From NCBI GenBank assembly GCA_007130675.1, contig SLSB01000583.1, positions 1-5,035 on the forward strand: a stretch of DNA of 5,035 bases, given 5' to 3'. Each line of letters begins with the position of its first letter. The first letter of the stretch is position 1. Shown here piece by piece: positions 1-5,035 of this stretch. The translations under genes and the position numbers were made by a program. The notes beneath the pieces are model-generated. The model saw only the letters and a list, made by a program, of their open reading frames with translations. It was not told where the DNA came from and made no database searches. The stretch comes from Candidatus Hydrogenedentota bacterium. GTDB taxonomy: Bacteria; Hydrogenedentota; Hydrogenedentia; Hydrogenedentales; SLHB01.

Positions 1-36
1 CATATCACAACTTAGCGCGCACAGACGTGTAGCAAT

Positions 37-41
37 AGGAG
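37..41 (+). promoter_or_regulatory. Ribosome binding site of the isomerase-like gene
   Basis: AGGAG lies six bases upstream of the ATG at 48. It is the best Shine-Dalgarno match seen at any start in this window and supports that start. No convincing promoter was recognised in the 36 bases before it, so the promoter probably lies outside the window. Confidence 0.75.
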
Positions 42-47
42 AACAAA

Positions 48-1025
48 ATGACGCCGAAAATCTCAACCGCGTTGGAAGTCTTTTCCGGGTGTGCAGATCG
101 CTATTGCCCGGCAGGGTACCGGGAACCGCTTCGGATGCAGGAACGCTTGGCTGCGCTGTCGAAAATCAAGGCGATTAAGGCCGTTGAAGTAACTCAGACC
201 GATGTAAGCGCAGATCTCCCTGGCAAAGAACTCAAGCGCATGCTGAAAGATTATGGTTTGGCCTGTTCAGGCGTTTCAGCCAATCTGGCCTATGACCGCC
301 GTTTCGCGCTCGGCGCCTTCGGGCATCAGCATCCCAAGACCCGCAACGCCGCCATTGACGAGGGCCGGAAGGCGGTAGACCTTGCCCGCCAGCTTGGCGC
401 TACCGAGATCACGGTGCGCCTGTACAGTGACGGTTTTGACTACCCCTTTCATATTGATTATGCCCAGCACTGGAACACGCTGATATCCTCCATCAAGACC
501 ATCGCGAAATACGCATCGCCCGATGTGAACGTCGCCATCGCTTACAAAGGCGCCGAACCGCGAAAGTTTCTCACCGTGGCCACCGTCGGAAAGGCACTGT
601 CCCTCTGCCAGGAAATCGCCATGAAAAACGTCGGGGTGGCGCTCAACTTCTCGCACGCCCTTATGGCGGGAGAGAACCCCGCGGAATCCATCGCGTTTCT
701 TGCAAGGTCCAACAAGCTCTTCCAGCTTTATTTCAGCGACAGCTACCACAGCGCCGACGATATGCTCATTGCCGGCAGTGTGCACATGTGGGAGACCATG
801 GAGGCGCTGTTCTATCTCAAAGTGACCAAATTCAAGGGTTACTTCACGCTGGACATGCAGCCGAAGCGCATCGACCCGATACAGGCCTGCCAGATTGCCG
901 CAGGCAACATCGCGATCCTCTGGAAGAAACTCGAGAAGATCGATACCACCGAGATACGCAAAGCACAGAAGACGCTGGACGCGGTGGAAAGCCAGAAGAT
1001 TATCCGGCGGGCCATGCTTCAGTAA
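48..1025 (+). CDS. Sugar isomerase/epimerase-like TIM-barrel protein, metal site apparently altered
   Basis: The product is 325 residues, a normal length for the xylose-isomerase-like (AP endonuclease 2 type) TIM-barrel family, and the ATG has a strong AGGAG site. Family landmarks in order are DRYCPAGY near residue 17, the LGATE strand near 116, DGFDYPF at 128-134, YKGAEPR at 166-172, NVGVALNFSHALMAGEN at 194-210, GSVHMWET at 243-250 and GYFTLDMQPKRIDP at 264-277. These place it near the L-rhamnose-isomerase-like branch, whose members interconvert aldoses and ketoses in the cytoplasm using two metal ions. From memory, the metal ligands of Pseudomonas stutzeri L-rhamnose isomerase are E219, D254, H281 and D327, plus H257 and D289. 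The matching positions here appear to be Ala165, Asn200, Tyr228 and Asp269, plus His203 and Asp237/238, so three of four first-site ligands are replaced. No signal peptide or membrane segment is seen. The fold is fairly certain. The substrate is unknown and ordinary isomerase activity is doubtful. The gap after the gene suggests it is not tightly coupled to the next one. Confidence 0.88.
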   Translation: MTPKISTALEVFSGCADRYCPAGYREPLRMQERLAALSKIKAIKAVEVTQTDVSADLPGKELKRMLKDYGLACSGVSANLAYDRRFALGAFGHQHPKTRNAAIDEGRKAVDLARQLGATEITVRLYSDGFDYPFHIDYAQHWNTLISSIKTIAKYASPDVNVAIAYKGAEPRKFLTVATVGKALSLCQEIAMKNVGVALNFSHALMAGENPAESIAFLARSNKLFQLYFSDSYHSADDMLIAGSVHMWETMEALFYLKVTKFKGYFTLDMQPKRIDPIQACQIAAGNIAILWKKLEKIDTTEIRKAQKTLDAVESQKIIRRAMLQ

Positions 1026-1163
1026 CCGATACATTCCGAGATTTGCAGAGTTCTGACTCGAGTGACATCGCATCGCGGTTGTGCAACTCATCAGGAGCGC
1101 AGGGTCTCGCCTGGCGCGGCAAGGTTCACCGCGCGCCCGCACCCTGCTATACTGCCTGCCGCC
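1026..1163 (+). other. Intergenic region between isomerase-like gene and glycosyltransferase
   Basis: This 138-base gap contains no supported gene. An in-frame extension of the glycosyltransferase to an ATG at 1062 is open, but its 34 residues look unlike protein of this family. Near the 3' end a GC-only inverted repeat (GCGCGG at 1114-1119, CCGCGC at 1129-1134, nine-base loop) overlaps the promoter-like -35 box. No hairpin followed by a T-run was found, so no intrinsic terminator can be assigned to the upstream gene. Confidence 0.6.
1125..1153 (+). promoter_or_regulatory. Putative sigma70-type promoter for the glycosyltransferase operon
   Basis: TTCACC at 1125-1130 matches four of six bases of the -35 consensus. 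After a 17-base spacer, TATACT at 1148-1153 matches five of six bases of the -10 consensus and is preceded by an extended -10 TG at 1145-1146. Transcription would start near 1160, only about four bases before the ATG at 1164. That would fit the lack of a Shine-Dalgarno sequence there and implies a nearly leaderless message. This is a motif reading only; the organism's sigma-factor preference is unknown. Confidence 0.4.
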
Positions 1164-2498
1164 ATGCCTGAACCATCGGTATATGTGCTCATCATCAACT
1201 GGAACGGCCGCGAACACCTCGCGGACTGTTTTGATTCGCTGCTGGCAGGCACATATCGCAATTGCCGGTTCGTGCTGATTGACAACAACAGCGGCGATGA
1301 CTCGATCGCGTTGGTCAAAGAGCGGTTTAGCGATCCGCGTATCGAGATTCTATCTTTGCCGGAAAATCTCGGGTGGTCAGGCGGCAACAACCGCGGTATC
1401 GAGCGCGCTCTCGAAGACGGTGCGGATTACGTCTTTCTTCTGAACAACGATACAGCCACGGCGCCCGACGCCATCGAGCGGCTCGTTGCGGCGGCCGAAT
1501 CAATGCCCGAATGCGGTGCGCTCGCCCCGAAAATGGTGCTGTTTGATACCCCCTATCTGCTGAATTCCATCGGGATCGAGTGCTCGATTATCGGTTCGTC
1601 ATGGGACATCGGTGTGGGGCGGCTCGACGGACCCAAATGGTCAACACCTCGCACGGTTCTCGGCGTTTGCGGCGGCGCGATGTTTCTTCGCGCCGAGGCC
1701 CTGCGCGCAGCGGGGCTGCTACCGGATTTTCAGATTTATCTGGACGACCTCGACCTCTGTTTGCGGATTTGGAACGCCGGATTCAAGATTTGGAACTGCC
1801 CGGAGGCCCTTGTTCGCCACAAGTTCAGCGCCACCATGGGCGAAGGGAAACGTCTGCGTCAGAAATACTACCTGAACACCCGCAACCGGATGCGCCTCGT
1901 GTTGCGAAATTTTCCGGCAGCTCAAATGCACCGGATTATCCCCAAGATGCTGCTCGGAGAAGCAAAGTCCATCGGGCGGGGCGTTCTGGACGGCGACTAC
2001 TGGAAACTGCCTGCCCATGCCCGGGCCTGGTGTGCAAGTCTGGTGTATCTGCGCGAGGCATGGCGGGCGCGGCGGCGTCACGGCGCAAGCGCCCGCTTCT
2101 GGGACCAGATTCGAGACGATATGCTCTTCTTCCCCGGTGTGGAACTTCCAGAGCGCGGCTGGTACGAAACGCGCATTGTCCATGGAGAAGCGGTGCGCCC
2201 GATATCCAAAGCGGCCACCATGGATTGGGCAGGTGGACACTTGCGGTTAACGCTCATCAATTGCTATCCTGCCTTGGGCGATGCGGAAACCGAAGTCTTC
2301 GCCGGGGGGCAGTTGATTGCGGCTCTATGCACGGAAGACCGCACCGTGTATGACGTGACCGCCCCGCCCGGGCTCCTCGAGTTTCGCGCCAAACGGATTT
2401 TCGACGCGGATGAAACCGGGGAATTGAGCGATTTCGGCGGATGGTTGCGGGTTGACCCCCCTGTAGTCTCGGACAATATCCGCCTCGCGCGGAAATAA
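1164..2498 (+). CDS. Family 2 glycosyltransferase with C-terminal beta-rich domain
   Basis: The product is 444 residues. The GT-A domain covers about residues 5-250: VLIINWNG at 8-15, VLIDNNSGDDS at 37-47, the nucleotide-binding stretch ENLGWSGGNNRGI at 67-79, the DxD-equivalent LLNNDT at 92-97, the GGAMFLR acceptor-side motif at 170-176, and YLDDLDLCLR at 192-201 followed by RHKFSAT at 218-224. These match inverting rhamnosyltransferase-like GT2 enzymes, which move a sugar from a nucleotide donor (often dTDP-rhamnose) to a glycan acceptor at the cytoplasmic face. An arginine-rich stretch at 297-311 may touch the membrane; no transmembrane helix is seen. Residues about 330-430, beginning RGWYE, form an extra, apparently beta-rich domain. 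ATG 1164 was chosen because homology begins within a few residues of it and a promoter-like sequence lies just upstream. No Shine-Dalgarno is visible. It is 18 bases upstream of the prenyl synthase gene, suggesting one operon. Donor and acceptor cannot be told from sequence. Confidence 0.9.
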   Translation: MPEPSVYVLIINWNGREHLADCFDSLLAGTYRNCRFVLIDNNSGDDSIALVKERFSDPRIEILSLPENLGWSGGNNRGIERALEDGADYVFLLNNDTATAPDAIERLVAAAESMPECGALAPKMVLFDTPYLLNSIGIECSIIGSSWDIGVGRLDGPKWSTPRTVLGVCGGAMFLRAEALRAAGLLPDFQIYLDDLDLCLRIWNAGFKIWNCPEALVRHKFSATMGEGKRLRQKYYLNTRNRMRLVLRNFPAAQMHRIIPKMLLGEAKSIGRGVLDGDYWKLPAHARAWCASLVYLREAWRARRRHGASARFWDQIRDDMLFFPGVELPERGWYETRIVHGEAVRPISKAATMDWAGGHLRLTLINCYPALGDAETEVFAGGQLIAALCTEDRTVYDVTAPPGLLEFRAKRIFDADETGELSDFGGWLRVDPPVVSDNIRLARK

Positions 2499-2505
2499 CC
2501 GGGAT

Positions 2506-2509
2506 AGGA
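2506..2509 (+). promoter_or_regulatory. Ribosome binding site of the prenyl synthase gene
   Basis: AGGA within GATAGGAAAA lies seven bases before the ATG at 2517, inside the 18-base gap after the glycosyltransferase stop codon. It gives the prenyl synthase its own initiation signal within the presumed operon and fixes its start. Confidence 0.65.
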
Positions 2510-2516
2510 AAAGCGC

Positions 2517-3377
2517 ATGGCCACATTTGACCTTGCCAACTATACCGAGAGCCGCAAGGCGTTTATCGACAACCAGTTGGAGTGCATACTCCCGCCGGGC
2601 GGCACAGAGCCCCGAGCCGTTTCGGCGGCCATGCGCCACGGTACGCTAAGCGGGGGAAAGCGGCTGCGGCCTATGATGTCGCTGATAGTCGCCGAAGTCG
2701 GCGGCTTCGCACACGAAACCGTCGCGGAGGCGGCATGTGCTGTTGAGTTGGTGCATGCGGCTTCGCTGATTCTCGACGACCTACCCTCGATGGACAATGC
2801 GCGCTTGCGGCGCGGGCAGCCCTGCACGCATGTGCTCTACGGCGAATCCACCGCCATACTCGCGGCGATGGATCTGATCGCGGTGGCCTATCGTCTGGTG
2901 GCGGAAAACGCAGAGCGGAACGAGTGCCCGGCAGCGCCGGTCATCGCTCAACTGTCGCATGCCATCGGCCACGAGGGCATTGTGCGCGGGCAGCATGAGG
3001 ACTTGGCGCTGACCGGAAAACGCGCGTCGCTCGAGCAATTGACGGACATCTACGCCCACAAGGCCGCGGCCCTCTTTTTGGCCGCGGTGCGGATTCCCGC
3101 GCGTATCCTTGCCATGGATGTGCGGACAATAAGCGCACTGGAACGCTACGCGGAAAATCTCGGGCTGGCTTTTCAGATTACCGACGATCTTCTGGATGCT
3201 GGCCACGCGCCCGAAGATGTGGGCCGCAGCACGTTCGTCACCTTGTTGGGAAAAACCGGAGCAGAGCGCAAAGCTCGTGAACTGGTGGAGGAGGCAACGG
3301 ATGCATTGGATATCCTCGGCTCCGAAGCCATGGTATTAAAGGCACTTGCTGAATATGTCGGCACACGAAAGCAATAG
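2517..3377 (+). CDS. ispA: Short-chain trans-polyprenyl diphosphate synthase (FPP/GGPP synthase type)
   Basis: The product is 286 residues, close to the roughly 300 usual for IspA/CrtE proteins. It adds isopentenyl diphosphate to allylic diphosphates to make farnesyl or geranylgeranyl diphosphate in the cytoplasm, feeding undecaprenyl carrier, quinone, hopanoid or carotenoid synthesis. Visible motifs are GGKRLRP at 46-52, the first aspartate-rich motif DDLPSMD at 87-93 followed by LRRG at 97-100, GQHEDL at 158-163, HKAAALF at 181-187 and the second aspartate-rich motif DDLLD at 223-227. All magnesium-binding aspartates are present. The residue five before the first motif is Ala82 where Escherichia coli IspA has Tyr, and the one just before it is Leu86 instead of His; small residues here are linked to longer products, so GGPP is plausible. 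The loop after DDLLD is about ten residues shorter than in E. coli IspA and lacks the usual GKxxGxD segment. The gene symbol denotes the family, not a proven product. The 3' end overlaps the next gene by 23 bases. Confidence 0.9.
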   Translation: MATFDLANYTESRKAFIDNQLECILPPGGTEPRAVSAAMRHGTLSGGKRLRPMMSLIVAEVGGFAHETVAEAACAVELVHAASLILDDLPSMDNARLRRGQPCTHVLYGESTAILAAMDLIAVAYRLVAENAERNECPAAPVIAQLSHAIGHEGIVRGQHEDLALTGKRASLEQLTDIYAHKAAALFLAAVRIPARILAMDVRTISALERYAENLGLAFQITDDLLDAGHAPEDVGRSTFVTLLGKTGAERKARELVEEATDALDILGSEAMVLKALAEYVGTRKQ

Positions 3378-5035
3378 GCAGCGTCCCGTATTCGTTTATG
3401 TGCTCCTGGCCTTTTTGTGTATTGGTCTGTCAGGAGTACTGGGTTTCTGGCTTGGCGGAATGATTGGAAAGGCTTCGCGCCCGTATGAATTGGCCGACAT
3501 AGCCCTCGAGACTCCGCTCGAAGACCCATTGTTCGAGATTCCCGAACCTGTCGAATGGTCTGAGCCTCCGGTCTACGTATATCTGGAAGAAGCCAGTCCC
3601 GAGGCGCTCAAGAGGCGCGTCGAGCAAGCCGCAGCCGAAATCACAGTCGAAGACGGCAGGGCGGTACGCTTTTTCCGGTTTGTGGCGGAAGTCCCTCTGC
3701 CTTGGCCAGAACACGACATCGGCCCCGATGCCGCGCTCGCAGCCATCAATGCCATTGCCGAAGGCTGCGCCGACGCCGAGATCATTTTGTCTATTCCGCT
3801 CGATCCGCCCGCTGAGTGGCTCGAAGCGCACCCCGAATCAACCATGAAGATTGGCGGAGAGGCTCAGCCTTATGTCTCCATCGCATCGCGAAGATGGCGT
3901 GAAGAAATCCGTGCAAATATCGAGACACTCATTGGGGCGGTGCAGGAATCTTCGGCCAGTGCACAGGTAAAGGGCTACGTGTTGCGATGCCTCAAAGACG
4001 GATGGTGGGTGCAACCGGAAGGCTATGACCGCTCAGAGGATAACACGCTTGGTTTCCGGGAATGGCTGACCATCCGCTATGAGACAGCGGAAGCGTTCCG
4101 CAGCGCCTGGAGCGAGAGCGAGATCGCCATCGAAATGGCAACCGTCCCGAACGAACAGAAAGGCGGCGAGGGGGCTCCCATTTTCTACAGAACGCCGGCC
4201 GACCAGCGCAACATTGATTTCCTGCGGTATGTCTCCGAGAGCACCGCCGAGACGATCGCGCTTTTAGCCTCGCAGATCAAGGCGATCGCTGGGCACGAAA
4301 CCCGGGTCTACGCCCCCTATGGCTTTTCCTTTGGGCCGACGGCCAACTGCGCGGGGCATGCCGCGCTTGGCGATTTGCTCAACAGCGATATAGACGGGTT
4401 TGTGGCGCCGCCAGGCTATGGCGCGTTTGACCTCGAGGAAAGCGGGGGCCTTCTTGGCCCCGTACATAGCGCCCACCATTACGCGAAACAGTGGTTTCTG
4501 CTCGATGATACCTTGGCACGCGCACCGGCAGCCGAAGACGGCGAGTCCTTGCCCAAGGATGCGAAAAAGCGGCAGGAACACATTTTTTCGGTAGCGGTTA
4601 CTCAGGGGCTGGGACTTTTCTGCCGAATTCCGGCCGAAGATACGCCAACGGTGTCCCGAAGCACGTTGGATTCCCTGAAAGTACTCAAGAGTCTGTACAG
4701 TCCCGCGCGCGACGCTAAGCCCGGCGAGGGCAGGGAACCGTTCGGAGACATTCCCAGCCGCCAGCTGACCGTGGTAGTCGATGAGGCCAGCCGTTTTCAC
4801 CAAGCATGTGATGGCTCGATTAACCAGCAATTGCTCCAGTTGCTGCCGGGCGACGCCTTAGGCATCGGGGTCCCCGTGCAAGTGTGCCTCCTCAGCGACC
4901 TGCTGGCTGGAAACGTGGCACCCACGCCCTTCTATCTGTTCCTCAATGTGTTTGCCCTGCCGCCAGACAACCGCGAGCTGCTCCACGCCATCATGCGCGG
5001 GACCGGCGCCACGGCCATCTGGGTGTACGCGGCGG
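3355..5035 (+). CDS. Membrane-anchored GH42-like TIM-barrel protein, catalytic Glu apparently lost, 3' partial
   Basis: The frame is open from ATG 3355 to the window edge (560 codons) with no stop, so the C-terminus is missing. A stop at 3337-3339 limits upstream extension. The start overlaps the prenyl synthase by 23 bases; only a weak AAGG twelve bases upstream is seen, so translational coupling is likely. Residues 1-11 include two arginines, then a hydrophobic helix at about 12-37 with glycines at 30, 34 and 38, consistent with a signal anchor that leaves the bulk outside the cytoplasm. Residues about 70-400 resemble a GH42-like barrel: GYVLRCLKDGWW at 207-218, FREWLTIRYETAEAFRSAW at 234-252, VYAPYGFSFG at 318-327, GHAALGDLLNSDIDGF at 334-349, KQWFLLDDT at 378-386. 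Residues 469-560 match the amidotransferase-like domain that follows the barrel (VVVDEAS at 473-479, LLSDLL at 512-517, FLNVFALP at 529-536). GH42 enzymes are beta-galactosidases, but the expected acid/base and nucleophile glutamates seem replaced by Gly216 and Leu383. It may be a non-catalytic binding protein or act on another bond. The family call is moderately sure; activity is unknown. Confidence 0.75.
   Translation, partial: MSAHESNRQRPVFVYVLLAFLCIGLSGVLGFWLGGMIGKASRPYELADIALETPLEDPLFEIPEPVEWSEPPVYVYLEEASPEALKRRVEQAAAEITVEDGRAVRFFRFVAEVPLPWPEHDIGPDAALAAINAIAEGCADAEIILSIPLDPPAEWLEAHPESTMKIGGEAQPYVSIASRRWREEIRANIETLIGAVQESSASAQVKGYVLRCLKDGWWVQPEGYDRSEDNTLGFREWLTIRYETAEAFRSAWSESEIAIEMATVPNEQKGGEGAPIFYRTPADQRNIDFLRYVSESTAETIALLASQIKAIAGHETRVYAPYGFSFGPTANCAGHAALGDLLNSDIDGFVAPPGYGAFDLEESGGLLGPVHSAHHYAKQWFLLDDTLARAPAAEDGESLPKDAKKRQEHIFSVAVTQGLGLFCRIPAEDTPTVSRSTLDSLKVLKSLYSPARDAKPGEGREPFGDIPSRQLTVVVDEASRFHQACDGSINQQLLQLLPGDALGIGVPVQVCLLSDLLAGNVAPTPFYLFLNVFALPPDNRELLHAIMRGTGATAIWVYAA

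Noticed and set aside
1..47. Promoter for the first gene
   Set aside because: TAGCAAT near 30-36 is only a weak -10-like match, lies right at the ribosome binding site, and has no convincing -35 partner.
1056..1063. Perfect eight-base palindrome ACTCGAGT in the intergenic gap
   Set aside because: It does not extend beyond eight bases, has no T-run and no repeats nearby, and such palindromes are expected by chance.
1062..1163. N-terminal extension of the glycosyltransferase from an ATG at 1062
   Set aside because: The 34 added residues are Arg-, Ala- and Pro-rich with no family resemblance, no ribosome binding site was seen, and they would cover the promoter-like sequence. The GT-A fold begins right after ATG 1164.
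276..1217. Long open frame on the - strand (313 codons) opposite the isomerase-like gene
   Set aside because: It mirrors the codon bias of the + strand gene, is rich in Arg, Gly and His without recognisable motifs, and crosses the gap and the start of the glycosyltransferase gene.
1580..2353. Second + strand open frame (257 codons) inside the glycosyltransferase gene
   Set aside because: It is an Arg/Ser/Gly-rich out-of-frame translation overlapping a gene with strong motifs; no independent evidence supports it.
3406..3420. Possible lipoprotein signal at Cys22 of the GH42-like protein
   Set aside because: The residues before the cysteine read LAFLC, which lacks the small residue required just before Cys in a lipobox; a plain signal anchor fits better.
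4264..4830. Open frame on the - strand (188 codons) opposite the GH42-like gene
   Set aside because: The + strand frame here has clear family motifs; the reverse frame has none and fits a shadow of GC-biased codons.

Overview
This window is a stretch of fairly GC-rich bacterial DNA (roughly 55-60% by eye) in which everything recognisable is on the + strand. Four protein-coding genes fill almost all of it. No tRNA, rRNA, CRISPR array, insertion sequence or phage gene was seen. The first and last genes belong to protein types that, from memory, are common in Planctomycetes, Lentisphaerae, Hydrogenedentota, Sumerlaeota and similar carbohydrate-rich lineages: an L-rhamnose-isomerase-like TIM barrel and a GH42-like barrel. 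The taxonomic guess is inference and weak below the level of 'non-model bacterium with a large sugar-handling repertoire'.

Layout: (1) positions 48-1025, a sugar isomerase/epimerase-like TIM-barrel protein with a strong ribosome binding site. (2) Positions 1026-1163, a 138-base gap with a promoter-like sequence just before the next gene. (3) Positions 1164-2498, a family 2 glycosyltransferase with an extra C-terminal beta-rich domain. (4) Positions 2517-3377, a short-chain trans-prenyl diphosphate synthase of the IspA/CrtE type. (5) Position 3355 to the window end, a membrane-anchored GH42-like protein that runs off the edge after 560 residues. Genes 2, 3 and 4 are separated by 18 bases and then overlap by 23 bases, so they look like one operon started by the promoter-like sequence near 1125-1153. 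Gene 1 is probably a separate unit, though no clear terminator separates it.

The main point of interest is that both sugar-barrel proteins look catalytically altered while their reading frames are intact. In gene 1, three of the four expected metal ligands of the isomerase site appear replaced (Ala165, Asn200, Tyr228), while His203, Asp237/238 and Asp269 remain. In gene 4, both positions where the GH42-like family normally carries its catalytic glutamates appear to hold other residues (Gly216 and Leu383). These calls rest on remembered family motifs and need a real alignment. If they hold, the window encodes two pseudo-enzymes or enzymes with changed chemistry. One is tethered to the membrane and co-expressed with a glycosyltransferase and a prenyl diphosphate synthase. 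A joint role in a lipid-linked or cell-surface glycan is possible but speculative.
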